NCBI RefSeq assembly: GCF_028858725.1
Contig: NC_084769.1
Span: 4,062,001-4,126,000, forward strand
Direction of reading: 5' to 3'
Origin: Colius striatus
Lineage: Eukaryota > Chordata > Aves > Coliiformes > Coliidae
Length of the DNA: 64,000 nucleotides
The notes under the pieces are model-generated. The model searched no databases, was not told where the DNA came from, and saw only the letters and a program-made list of their open reading frames with translations. The translations under genes and the position numbers were made by a program. Shown piece after piece: positions 23,779 to 36,165 of the stretch. How positions within the stretch are numbered: position 1 is the first letter of the stretch; every line of letters starts with the position of its first letter.

Positions 23779-25585
23779 GTATCTCTATAGACTTTAAAAA
23801 GTCTATTTTTCATTGATTATTCCCTCTGAAATGTCACTCTTCCCAGTTAATGTGGTGGTGTTAACCCCAGCTTTCTGTGATTTCTCTCAGTTGTGCCTTG
23901 TATTTCCATTTCCCTTGATGGCCCTGTTCCTTCAATAGTGCTGTTACTCCCTGCTTTCAGAATAATTTCTGTTTCACCCTTTGTTTACATATTTTCCTCA
24001 TTGCATGGGAAAAAAAAACCCAAACCAAAATTTCCTTGTCTCCAACTTCATGACTGTGCACAAAACACTTCCCCTTTCTTCCCCTTCACCCTACTCTGTT
24101 TCAGGGTCAAGAATATTGCTTCAAACATTGATGTGAGGCACTTTGGAAAACCACGAGCAGAAACCTCAGCTATGAAATGGGAAAATATGACCAGGTAGAA
24201 GAGCAACAAGTAGTATGTCTGTGATATCCCTTCTCTGAGAGTGCTGTTGATCCTTTTTTCCTTTTTTTTTAGAGTAGCACATGCCACAAAGATGCTGAGA
24301 TGCTGAACTGCCAGAGATGATGATCTGAAGGCCACATATCACTAGAAGGACACAAGCCACTCAGACTTCAGGTAAAGGTATAACTTCATCTTTTCCAAGT
24401 GATATTAGTTTAAAGTCTTTAAGTTTTGCTTACCAGACCTATTGAGTTAGGACCTACTAAACTCCACCTTTTTAAACAGCTAGTTTTTCACTACTACTTT
24501 TGCCTGCACTGGCAAGGTAGGAACTTCTTACATTTCAAAACAACAGACAAACTGACTTGAAGGATGAGCTCTGCTGTAAGGTTACCTGCAGCTAATTTGT
24601 TTTTGCTCACCACTTGAAATTTCACTCCCTTTCATCCTGCAAATGCTACAGTACACACTGAAAACTTTAACAAACATTCACACAGGGCTTTAGAAAAATT
24701 ACATCACAGGTTAAGAAAAGAAATCTAGTCAAACCTAGAAGCTAGGGTACAATGGAAGTGTTCCTTGCCCATATTCAGCATATAGACTGAATATGACTGT
24801 GCTGTGTCTGACAATGGTGCATTGACCATCGCTTGTTAAAAACAAAAAGGGCTGAAAAATAAGAGTGTGCCTATGAAAACAAGATTCAGGTGATGAAACA
24901 AAACCACAGGTATCAATAAAAATATTGCCTGATTCCCCTTACCACTTATAAACTTTAAGCAGTCAGTCTGAGCAGGAATAATTGCATTAGCAGGGTTTTC
25001 AAGGTCTTGACCATTGGTTATTAGCAGTCACTTGTGTTGTATCAGCAGTGAAAGGAAGGAGAGAGCACCTCACTCCTGAATTACAACCCAGTAACACAAC
25101 CCCCAGCATTATCCTGCTCCTCTTGGCCATCATTACTGAGCACTTAGCATTCACACCCCAGTTGTCTGCTCTTTAATAAGAAGTGAAGTTGTTTGTTTAC
25201 TTTATACCTATTTAACTTGTCATTTAAGATTAGTAGAATGCCATCAATCTTTGCCTCAGCACACTGACCTCACTTTAATTGTTGGGACAATAAATTCTGC
25301 ACAGATGTTATTACTATGAATTTAACTTTATATAGCAAGAAATTCAGTACTGCCATATGCTGTCTTTTATGAGCCTACAGTTTGTAATGAATACCCACGA
25401 CTAATGCTTTTGACCCAGGTAAGCCCATGATTATGGAAGGTAAAAAGTTTACTAAACTTTATTGCAGCACTTTCTGTAATTTTACCAACAACTAATGCAC
25501 ACATCTCCCCTGCCTCTGTGTTGATATGAAAAATTGCTTAGCTATTCTTAATACACTTATCCATTTCCACTTTCATTCGGGGACT
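23779..25585. other. Unique non-coding DNA
   Basis: No supported gene. Overlapping 60-100-codon frames on both strands around 23893-24360 carry no motif. The rest is AT-rich and stop-dense. Confidence 0.55.
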
Positions 25586-25630
25586 CTGATGAGTCAGCCA
25601 AAAACTTCTAGATTCATAGAATCTAGATAT
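25586..25630. promoter_or_regulatory. AP-1/MAF-type site beside a perfect palindrome
   Basis: TGAGTCA at 25590-25596 is a perfect AP-1 core. The extended TGAGTCAGC also fits a MAF/NRL half-site. Eleven bases further on, TCTAGATTC (25607-25615) and GAATCTAGA (25619-25627) form a perfect 9-bp inverted repeat around a 3-nt spacer. The motifs are certain; binding is inferred. Confidence 0.35.
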
Positions 25631-26828
25631 GCATCAGAGGGTATAAGATGATTTTTTCTGATATTCAGTACAAGTAAGAGATTTTTATGGGTTTCTAGTG
25701 GTTTGTTATTGTTGTTGTGGTTTGGGGGTGGGTTATTTTTTCTGTTAAATAATTTAGGACAAAACTTTTGGAATCTTAGTAGGAATTGGCTGAGTGCTTG
25801 AATCCAAATACATCTATTAAGTCTGTGATTTCAAATATTTTAAACAACTGCTATATAACAGTAGGGAATACCTATTTGTAAGTAATTCAATCTACATTAA
25901 TCCTCGAGGATATGAATCAGATATTACTTACTGTCCAAATTAATTTTCAGAACTATAACCAGCCTTATCAGATGGCAAATTTAAAACTGAAAAATTAACC
26001 TCAAAAGCAGAGAAGTGAATCAATTGTGCAGTCTAATTAGCTACTCCCCAAAATGCAGAAAGGATTTTCTCCCTGCAGAGAGGTGCTGAGCTGTGGGCTG
26101 TGAATTCACTGCCTGGTCTCTATCAGGGCTGGTGACACTCACAGTGACATGAGAGACCAAGAAATATAAAGGTGGCTAAGGCTGCAAGTGTTGCTGCAAA
26201 TTCTTGTTAAGGTTTACATGATGGTGATCTGGCTTCAGTAGTCTGCTAATGTACTAAAATCCAGAGCTAGATTTCCTCCTTTGGAAGGAAGATGAGATGC
26301 CACTATCCCCAAAATGAATTTAACTACTATTAAATAATGCACCTTTCATAACTGGTGAAATAAGGTGCCTTCTTTCCTAGTGTATGGACTTGCATCTTGC
26401 TCTGTATGAGGGAAGTCCACCACCATGGAAGGTAGGACCCGGGATGACAGCAGCAAGTCTGCCTTTATCCTGGTATTATTTCTTATGCCAGTGGTGAGCA
26501 GCCAACTTTTCCCAAGAGTGTTTAAACCAACTCAGAAGACATTGTCTACTTTGCTGTAGGTAATTTGAAATGAAATCAAAACAGTAAATAGCAAACTGTA
26601 AGGCCTGAAAGTTAAATTTCACCCACTTGGTATTAAAATGCTGACATTTGTATGTACTAGAGGTGGCTTACCTGGGCAGCTGAATGTCACATCCCACACT
26701 GGAAATATCCTGACTGCCTTAGCATCCACAAGTCAAATCAACACCATGCCCTGTTAGAACACCACATCGACAAACAGAAGCATTAAAACTTTGCCACTAA
26801 CTGTTTTCCATGCAGCAACTGGATATTA
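25631..26828. other. Unique non-coding DNA
   Basis: Contains a GT-rich patch (about 25690-25740) with GTTATTGTTGTTGTGG and short G runs. No gene or transposon recognised. Confidence 0.55.
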
Positions 26829-26915
26829 ACTAAGATGATAAAACAAGAGCACAGAGAGGTGATATTTTATGTTTCTGTTCATCAGCAAGAGATTGAAGGT
26901 GAGCTGAGAGTAAAT
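26829..26915 (-). repeat. Possible MIR-type SINE relic
   Basis: The plus strand reads AAGATGATAAAACAAGAGCA followed by CAGAGAGGTGA, then after a degraded stretch CATCAGCAAGAGATTG and GAGCTGAG. This tracks the antisense MIR core at low identity. It is the weakest of the four relics and could be coincidence. Confidence 0.35.
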
Positions 26916-29900
26916 ACTTGACAGTGGTGATACCCGAGTCCATTTATTCAGTGCTGAATAACATTGTTCATCTCAAATATCAATTAAAAAGAACCTAAGT
27001 GATAGCAAAGGAATACTGGTCCTGCATCATTAATTTTTTGTCAGCATTGCAGCAAGTGTATCAGCTTCTCTTATTACTGCCAGTTTTGAGTGTGATGAAT
27101 GTTAGCGAGGGGATGCTCATCTCCCCGTACAGCCAATCTCAATTCCAGTATGCCCAACAAAGTAACAGGAAATAAAACTAGTGTGAATGAAGAATGAAGT
27201 TTTTTAGGTGTGAATCTTCCCTCTTCCTCCTCCTACATAGTCATGTTTGCTCTGCAAAGTGAAAGTAACACTTGAAAGATGAGAACAGAGGCTGTCCTCA
27301 CACACAACTGATGCCCAGCCAAGCCCTCTCTAGTTCACCGGGTCCGAAAGTATAGTCCGTAGAAACTTCATCCATTTTTTGGAACAACTTTTAGCCCTTT
27401 TTCCCATCTATGCAGGACAAACAGTGCTCAGACTCATACTGACCAGTGACTGAGTCCCCCCCAGGACATCCTTAGCTAGTATGAGTACTAAAGTTTTGGA
27501 AAACCACTGTGCCAGGAAAGAGTTACCAATATAACACCAGAGACATGTCTCTACTTGGAAAGACTTTACTGCAGCTACAGAAAAGCTATCCATGTTATAT
27601 TCGGGCATCCTTCTACTGAATTATATCAACTAATATTTGTGTGTAGTCTCTTTTTTTCTGCCTGATACTCATTGAGATTTCAGTGTCTTTTTCGTTTCAC
27701 TGTGATTTCAACCTTTTGGTTTACTGCTGTTTTAGTTTCACTCAAAGATTTCTATTTTTCCCCCATTAATTTATTCTCAGAGTTAACAGTCCTAACTCTA
27801 GTGAGGTCAACAGCCAAACGTTTGGAAATCAGCTACTGAGATGAGAAAAGTTCATGCAGTACGTGTGCTAATACAGCTTGAACCAAGCACAAGAGGAATT
27901 TATGCAGGACTCTTACCACTATGCCTATGGTTTTGCAGATATTTTCTGATTTTGGCTAAGGTGAATAGCGAAACGTTTTTATCTGAAGCTCTGGAATCTG
28001 GAAAACATAATAAAAATATAAAACTCTCTTACTAAATTCCATTTCCTGTTTTGAATGTAACTGGACTTACACTAAACCAAATTCTTCAGTCTCTCCTCAA
28101 GGCCCCATTATCCTCTTCTATGGCTTCTTCCATCTAAAGAACAAACAATTCCTAAATTCTGTCTTATGTTTTTACTGGTGGGGGATGAAAAGAGAATTTG
28201 CTTTCCCTGTATAGTTGAGAGAGGTTTTGGCATCTAAAACAGAGAAGTCCAAGTCTCAACGTTGTTCTTGACTGTGATATTTTCCTTGGCTTCCATTTCT
28301 AGAGATACACATGGGAGATATCACGGCACCAAGAAACAATAATAGTGTATTAACCTTAGATTAGGTGAAGGGAAAGGGAGAGTGCCACACCTGCAGAAGC
28401 AGGAGAAATGCCTCCTTCTATGAGAAGGAGCTTTATATGTTTCCCAGCTCCTGGTAGAAGACACACAGAAAAGGGGAAAGCAATTCCCAGTATTGTACAT
28501 GATTTTACAAATGGCACAATTTCATCCTTATGACATATATAAACAGAAATCAACCATGTTGAAACTGCTGCTTTATCCTGGCTCCTGGGATGAGGTTGGT
28601 GAAGCTGCTACAAGTGTCACATGGGTACAGATTCCAGACAATGTCTTGAAAGAAAGGTTGGCAGAGGTCTCTGCTGTTTCCATTTCAGGATAAAGTCCCT
28701 TTGACCAGAGTGAACATTTCATCTCAACAAGTGACTCCAAGATTAGACTCAGGGGAAAGAATTTTTTTGCATCTGATTCCAGGAAGAAGTAGAAAAAACA
28801 GAGATACGGGGCGGGGGGGGAAATAGGAAGACTTTTATGAACTGTGACCTATCATAAACTTTTTACATTTCTTTCCACTCAAAACAAGCAGGAGGCAAAA
28901 AGGAGAACACACACCTGAGTTTATTAGCTGATAATTTTCAGCCATTAATGTAACCTTGCAAAACAGACAGTGTGATCTCAGGGTGCATCAGTTAAATGAT
29001 TTCCAGACGTTTCTACCACGCAAAGTCATGGTAGAGAGGGCTGGTAGAGCTTGCTCTGAAATACAGTGTATGGTGAAGTTTAGATGAAGCATAGCTCGAG
29101 TTTAACTGAAGCTCCAAGAAAATGGGTTCACTGTTAGTGAACCTATCGACCTGTAAACACCAGGGAGGAGAAAACATTATCCCAACTAAAGAGCAATCTG
29201 GAGAGAAAGAGCAGGAAAAATAAAAAACAAGTGGATATAAATTAGTCATATGTATATTTGCAATGCAAAATAGCAGAAGGTCTTCAAAACCAGAGAACTG
29301 AGGCTGTGGTGTATCCTCACTGCAGGAATGGAGTAGTCAGGAAACCTAACATCTCAAGATGTAACTAGCCACATTTTCAAAAGTGATTAAGTGAAGTGCA
29401 GTAGCACACAGGGGGACCTGAAGATCAGAAGTTCCCCTCTAGCCTTATTTCTACATCCCTACTCAGCTAGCTTCCCTTACCTCTGCTAAATACATTGCTC
29501 AGCTATCAGCAGTCAAACAATAACAAACTCCTACTCTTTGACACAAAACATATCACAGCCAGAAGCAGAGGAAAAAAAAAAGAATGAAAATGTCAATAAA
29601 TCTGAAGCATCAAAAAGTTAAAGTTGCTGGTTAATAAGTAGCAGCACTATGTCTGCAGCAGCTCCTGTCTTCCCAGCAGCTCCCTGCACATCTACTAACA
29701 CAACAGGAATTGGAGCATTGCTCTTATGAGTCACTTTGTTTGGAAACCTTTACATACTTGAGAAAGAAAAAGAAAATAAACCCAAAAAACCAACAACCCC
29801 CCCAATGTGTTAAAAGTATCTTAGCCAAACATGTTATTTCTCTTAAATACACAACAAAACACAACTGTCCTCAAGGTAAATATCCTCTGTTTTATTACTT

Positions 29901-32469
29901 CAGATCACTTTTCAGTGCTATAATCATGTCATTAGGATTGCAATTCCTGACTCCAAAAGCAGCAGTCATCTAACTATAACCTTCTGGTTTCCCAGTCTAT
30001 TTTGTCTCTGTCACTTTGAAGGGGACAAATAGAGTTCAGTGGGTCTAAGTCTACCACTGAAACCAATGGCAGGAGGCTCAAGTCTCCTTGTCCATGATGT
30101 GGCTGAAGGAGACTAATTTTCTTCTCAGCACTGTAGTTTCTAACATAGTCAGGTACTTTAGATCTTTCATATGAACTGGAGAGCCGTGTTGGGAAAAAAA
30201 AGGTTAACTGTCTGTGTTACCACTGCTGTATCAGCAGCACTTCAGCTGTGTTTCTGATATTTTCTTTTGCATCCTAAAAAGATTGGGGGGAGAGGGGTAA
30301 ATGGCCCCTTTTAGCCTATAGATGAAAAGGAATTTGAATAATAAATCACTGAATTCATTCTTCTACAAGTCTTCACAAGGCCACCACAAAGGCTCCCAGG
30401 ATCAGACTGCTTCTTAGCTTTTTCTCCAAAATGTTGTACCTTAATGTGCACTATCCTCAAGGATAAGAGCTTGAAAACTTTAGGTTTAGCCTATTATAGG
30501 CAGAACAGGGTTGCAGTATGGGAATCCCAGTTGTTTTGTTTTCATAACTTTTTGCAATAAGCGATGTTTTATTTTCGTTACCTCTGGAGCCAGGAAAGTT
30601 GCATCTGTCATGAGTAACTTCTGCAAAAAAATATGATAGTGGAGACCAAAGAATAACAAAAATGCTTTCACACTGAGAGGCCTCTCCCTATAATAACAGC
30701 ATTCATCAATAATGGTAATGGCAAGTGACAGGAAGACGTAAGTGTCCTTAAACTACCTTTATGCCTCTCTACACAGTTATATTGTCCTATCCTGCAGATG
30801 AAGATAGGCTCTCCCATGTGGCAAGGCAGCCCTGGGCCAACTATGTGCAAGCACGAGGAAGGTAACCTCCCAGGCAGTCCAGACTCGTGTAAAAGCTACA
30901 TCGGCAACTGGTAAAACATCCATAGACCATCCAATGTAGCATTGCCCCAAAATGTGCTTAAAACTACTTTTAAGCTCAGACAACACAGCTCATACAGGGC
31001 TTGGCAGCACTGACCTACCATTGATGTGCAGACTTGAACTCCCACAGCCCCTAAAAAAAAAATCATTTTCTTTGTTCTTTTTTAGGAATAAGTTTCCAGA
31101 CAAACATGATACCTTAAAATCCTTTCTAGGCTACTTTTCAGCTCTGCATTGTATCTCTATATTTACCATATTTCCTGAAGTCAAATCAGTGATGGCTTTA
31201 ATTGTACTTACAAGGAATGTTACTAAAATGGGTACAAAGTCCTAAACTCAATGTTTTCTTCATTATTTTGCAACTTGGGGAGCCTGCCAACATCGTTGCA
31301 AGATTTGGCATGTGTTTACCTGGAAAGAATGAGAGACTTAATATCTCATTTCAGTTTTGCAAGGTTTCTTCCTCTCTACTTGTCCCCCAAAAAAGAGAGA
31401 TTGGAAACACAGTCAAAGAGTAAGGTCTACATGGCTGTGGGAAGCTCTAATTGAAAGCAAGGGCAGCTAGATGGAGGTGACTGCATCTTTCTTGGTAGCT
31501 TTCTCTCCATTCTCTGTGAATTTGAATGTACGGGCAACATTTTTACTTACTCTTCCACCTAAGGTCAGTTTGTTACATGAGAAGTTCATCATGTTTGGAC
31601 TTGGAAATGTGAACTGTAAAGGCCAAGCTGATAACCTTAGTGCAGCCTAATGTCCTAAAGCCAGATCTGTGTTTGACTGCTGTCTTAGACCTTTAATACA
31701 GAAAATAATCTGTGTACAGCTGTTACTTGGTGCTTGGAGTCCACAGATGATCTTGTGTTGATGTGCAAGCTTGCCAGCCAACTAAAAATTTTGTTGGATA
31801 TATATGTATATTATATGTTTAAAGTATTTCAGCAGCCTTAAAAATGGATGAAAGTGGAGGTAGAGTGGCTGCCCCATTAGCATCCTGGCAAGTCACACTT
31901 CTCCTGGAGCAACTTCTATTCTGTGCTTTAGGATGTTTCAATAAGGACTTGTCTATACCCACATAATGAGAAAGTTTCCCTTACCCTGAGTTAAAAACGT
32001 GAGTCCCGTAGGGTTGAGTTCCCTCTGGAAAATGAGGACACCAAAGCTGTGTTTCCCACCGATAGGGAGTTTATCATCCACGCTGCTGCACAGAAGGAGG
32101 GCAGGTCCTGTCTGCCCTAAGGCATGAGGCATGAGCATCCTGCCTGGAGGTGTCCCACGAGGAAAGGAGTGCCCACCACAGTACCAAGCAGCAGATGCCT
32201 CTTCCAATGGGATGCTTTAGCTGCTGAACAAAAAACATTTGCCTGGTTAGATTCCCAGAGCTGCTCTTCCACAGTGTCCAACTTTCTCCACACACCCTGT
32301 AAAGACTTGCTGACTCCTGTTTCAAACTACAGTGGTGTACCAGGCCTACAATTGAAGCGTAACTATGTCAAAGCCCTTTTGTGGATGTGGTCCTCCCTCT
32401 GCAGCCACCCCACTGAAAGGATTAAGCTCTTTGGGAAATGAAGCCCTGTTTGCTGTGAATAAGGATGTC
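26916..32469. other. Long unique non-coding stretch
   Basis: About 5.5 kb without a supported gene. G-rich patches at 28808-28820 (GGGGCGGGGGGGG) and 30285-30299 and a C run near 29800 are the only compositional features. Open frames are all under about 110 codons and lack signatures. Confidence 0.55.
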
Positions 32470-33077
32470 AGATAACGGTCCCAAAGAAGCGATGTCTCAG
32501 TGTATTTCAGTTTAATATTCTTATGTCAATGACACTGGTAGGAAATGGAAAAAGGTGAAACCTCTGTGAGGCGTGTAAAACAAGCGTGGACAAGGCAATA
32601 GGAGTGTGACAGTAGGAGCCGGCTGTGTATCAGCACAGAGGCCGGCACGGCTGTCACCAGGGCTGCCAGAAAACCTTCCCCACGGACTCAAACCGCTCCC
32701 AGCGCTCCCGACCCGAGGAGTTGAATTTTGCTCTTCGCCTCAGCGGTATAAATCCATAGCATTTTGACTGAATCCCATAAAAGTAAATCAGCGTAAGTGA
32801 AGCCAGACTGTGGCCTAACAATCCTGAGGACCAACGCTGAGGAAAAAGAGACTGTGATACCAGTCAGCAACAGCTCCTGCCATGCTGGTAGTAGAATAGC
32901 ACAGAGTCAGCCAGCGAGCAGCTGGGAGGGAGCCAGATGGGCAATGAAAGGGGCACAGTGAGCTCCTCAAAAAATAGTTTTTTAATTGTAGGAAATTTTG
33001 CAAGACATCCCTGACATAAAGTTGAATTATTTTCATTTCTGCTCAAACAGCAGATATATAAATGCTGCCGTTTGCAC

Positions 33078-33104
33078 GGGGGGGGGGGGGGGGGGGGGGG
33101 GGGG
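33078..33104 (+). repeat. 27-base G homopolymer
   Basis: An uninterrupted run of 27 G follows TTTGCAC. Runs this long are rare, can fold as G-quadruplexes and are often mis-sized in sequencing. On the other strand it produces an artificial polyproline stretch in a chance frame. Confidence 0.95.
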
Positions 33105-33554
33105 ATGTTAAGTTGTTGTTGCATCGCTGCACTTAAAAGGGGGCTGGTATTAATCATCTCTACGTAAGGCAAGTTTAAAGGGCCATAGCAACCAATTACT
33201 TGGAGCAGCTGATGGGCAGTGGTTTATTTTGCTGGCTAGTGGGGTTTTTTTTCCGAGTGGGTATCAAACGGGTCCACGTGGCATGAACAGAACATAGCTC
33301 CAGATGGGAGAGCAGTTCCCATCTTTTGCAGAGAGTAAATCTGCTGTTTGAGACTATATTATATGACTGAAATTTTATACATATGACTTTGTTGGAGCTG
33401 GGATCTCTTCCTTTCAAAATGTGCTACAATAATAATTGCATTTACCAGTTGCCAGTCCTCCTCGCAAAGCAGTTTTTTTGTTCGGATTGTGAAATTAATT
33501 GTCTCGAGCTAATATAATTAAAAACAAACAACTTCTGATTTCAGCAGAGGGAAA

Positions 33555-33577
33555 GGGGAGGGAGGGGGGGAGGAGGG
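33555..33577 (+). other. G-quadruplex motif
   Basis: Four or more runs of at least three G are separated by one to four bases (GGGG-A-GGG-A-GGGGGGG-AGGA-GGG), satisfying the usual quadruplex rule. It lies within the CpG-rich block, downstream of the homeodomain-type sites. Confidence 0.6.
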
Positions 33578-34130
33578 AAATAAAAAAGCAAACTGCAGCC
33601 CTGATTTTCTATTGACAACGAGAAAGCTCTGCCATCCCTGAACTGTTTAATTATTGAAATGAACTGTAACAGTACACGGGATTGTTGCCGAGGTCACCGA
33701 GTAGTACTGGATGTCAAGAGGAAAGCAGCAGCTCCGAGAGCCCTCCAACGCCCCAGGCTCCCTCTAAAAACCCACACACTTTTTCTCAAGCATTCAGCCT
33801 CTGATAGGTAGCCTGATAGCACGGCCGATTTGCTGGTATTACAGAGGTCCAACGGTGCTTGCTTGTTTTAAGACGAGCCAAGCTATGCTCTGGTGACCAC
33901 CGTGACGCTGTGATTCCCATGCCCTATCGCATTCCTCTTTCTCAGATCCCAGGCATTTTTTTTTTCCCCTACGTGCAGTCCAGGATGTAGACAAATGAAT
34001 TCCAAGTGACCTATGTGGGGGTGGAATCTTTGGAAACAAACAACAAAAATAAGATATCTCCTGTCCTCACTTTTTCATTTACTTGTTCCCTGGATACAGT
34101 TTATTCGTGGCAATGAAATACACATTGTGT

Positions 34131-34188
34131 CTCTGGAGTTAGATCCAGCAGCAACATCTTTACCACCCCCTAACCTTGGCTGTTGGGA
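34131..34188. other. Short unique spacer
   Basis: Links the CpG-rich block to the pyrimidine tract. Nothing further recognised. Confidence 0.5.
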
Positions 34189-34231
34189 TTTTTTTTTTCC
34201 CCTTCTTTCCTTTTTTTTTTCCCCTTTTCCT
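34189..34231 (+). repeat. 43-nt uninterrupted polypyrimidine tract
   Basis: Forty-three consecutive C/T bases consist of T runs alternating with CCCC and CTTCTTTCC. It could form triplex DNA or serve as a splicing tract. An AG does not follow closely, so I do not call a splice acceptor. Confidence 0.8.
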
Positions 34232-36142
34232 GAATTCCTATTTTAGCCTTTACAAAGGAGATCTTGTTTAACGTTATCTTCTCCTTTAGAAATCAGTCTG
34301 CCCTTTAAAGTGTGGCATATCAAGGCTTGTTATTGATTTAAACAATGTTGTGGGAAGGGAGTTTCTAGAAAAAGTTTAGGGAACTGCAAGTTTTGGGGGG
34401 GAAAAAAGGCTTGTACGTATCTGCACTGGCAGGAGGATCTGCTGTGGAAATAATCACTGCTTGCAGGGAAAGAGAAAAACTTGTTTTGAAACTTTGGATG
34501 GGAAGAAAACCCTGCAGGCACAAAAACTGCTAAAAAGAAATAAAACTGCAGTTGGGGAACCGACAATAAACATTTCAGGTTGCTTTATGGCACACTATTA
34601 CAGGCAACTATCTTGCTTAAGTAGGCATAACATTTTTCACAGTATATATTTAAGGTTTTATTATGGTTTGGATTAACAGCAGGAAATCATTGCTCTTGAA
34701 GGGAGGGGAAAAAGAGTTTCTGGCAGTCCAGTAGTCTGATAGGTAGCAAAAAATCATTTTAAAATGTCCTGAGAAACACAGTACTCTTCCAGACATGAGC
34801 AGCCTCCAACCTACCCTGATGCTTATGTTGTGGACTGCACACACAGCTCACGAAAAGGGAAAAATAAGAAGTGACCCTTGGGGCTGGTTATGGCCCCTCA
34901 GCCGCTGGTCTAGCCCCATTGGTTTCTGAGACTTCTGTAGGGCACCTCTGGAAGAGGCAGCACTGAGATCTGGCGAGAGTAGTGCCTCGTGCAGTCGGCC
35001 CTGGGAAGATGTTGTTTCTGCTGTCAGACATCTGCGCCTCTCCCACCACCGGTGCACTGGAAGAGTCACTGAGCCAACTGGCAACAGCCCCTTGTTCTTG
35101 CTATCAGTATAAGCCTGCCTTCCACACCAAAGTCACTGCCTGATTTTAGGGCCGGACATCAGACTGTTTAGGGCTACCACAGCCTCTCCATGGACCTCAG
35201 CCATCCTCTGGCACGGCTCTCGAGGACAGCAAGCTATGCAGTGACATCTCCTCCCAGACTGCCAACTCCTGCAAGCTTGAAACAATAGAACAAAGGCTAA
35301 TGGGAAAAGAACAGTCCACAATAATGCATCCAGCATTGTCCCAGATTCCCCTTGGCTTTGTTAAATTAGTGACGTCCTTCAGTTCTGGGTGCAACAGACC
35401 TCTCCTGCTCTCTGCATAAAGCAGAGCCCAGCACCGCAGAACTCTGACCAGCAAACAGATCTTGGCATTTCTCATCTGCCCCTCGCTGACACGATCAAAT
35501 ACGCAACTCTAGGGCCTGAGCCCTGTGTGGGGGAAACCACCCTGCAGCCACCTTGTCCCTCATCCCCTTCTCAATCCTTTTATCCCGAGGGCTTTGGTGG
35601 AGAGTGGGAACCCATACCTGCAAGCTTGCTACTTGTGTGACAAAACAACCTGTAGATATTCAACTGTCCAAAGGATATCAGAGCAATCCGATTATCATTA
35701 TTATTCCCTGGAGTGTGACAACTTACTCTATTCCCCAATTTACTTTTACTTCCTCAGAAACATATACCATTTACCACAGATGCTCCCACCAGCAACCAAG
35801 CCTTCCTGGGCATGGTGGGGGACAAAACCTTCTCTGGAACAGGCAGTTTCCTCAGAGACATGAGGAGCTAATCTCTTTGTAAATTATGTGAATTGAAGTA
35901 AGTAATTTAAGAGCTTATTCCCCCAGGTAGCCAGTGACCACTGTATGTCCCTGTTATTTAATTTGACAGTTAACCTTTCGAAGGCTGGCAGTCATTTTAG
36001 ATTAACTTTTGCATCTTAAAAGTTAGTAAGCAATTTCCTTCTGGTTAATTTTTTTATCAGTTAGTTTTTTACCATGTATTTCCAGTGGTCATCTCAGCTA
36101 CTAAATTTGTTCATCCTTCTCAATGCATCACTCTGTGAGTCA
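34232..36142. other. Unique non-coding DNA
   Basis: The part from 34850 to 35870 is GC-richer and opens several overlapping 80-110-codon frames (35197-35475 minus, 35525-35863 plus, 35553-35882 plus). The two plus frames overlap in different readings. No domain is recognisable. A TGACAG (MEIS-type) site in an AT-rich block lies near 35965. Confidence 0.5.
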
Positions 36143-36165
36143 GGGTTGTGGGGTGGGGGGCGGGG
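36143..36165 (+). other. G-quadruplex motif
   Basis: The arrangement GGG-TTGT-GGGG-T-GGGGGG-C-GGGG fulfils the canonical four-tract rule. It lies in otherwise AT-rich unique sequence. Confidence 0.6.

Larger units (their letters stand above)
32470..34130. promoter_or_regulatory. CpG-rich candidate promoter/enhancer block
   Basis: This segment has visibly more CpG than anything else in the window, for example in GCCGGCACGGC, CCGACCCGAGG and GTTGCCGAGGTCACCGAG. It holds a TATA-like TATAAAT at 32747-32753 and a CCAAT at 33192-33196. E-boxes are CAGCTG at 33206-33211 and the palindromic CCACGTGG at 33274-33281. Homeodomain-type AATTAATT lies at 33493-33500 with TAATTA at 33515-33520 and 33648-33653, and CTCGAG at 33503-33508. 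Such a mix suits an unmethylated regulatory element: a developmental enhancer or a promoter for an unseen non-coding transcript. No coding frame or exon is supported, so the assignment is inference from composition and motifs. Confidence 0.4.

Noticed and set aside
28808-28820. GGGGCGGGGGGGG as a quadruplex
   Set aside because: It does not provide four separated tracts of three G.
32864-33172. Minus frame with a polyproline stretch
   Set aside because: The prolines are simply the complement of the 27-G run.
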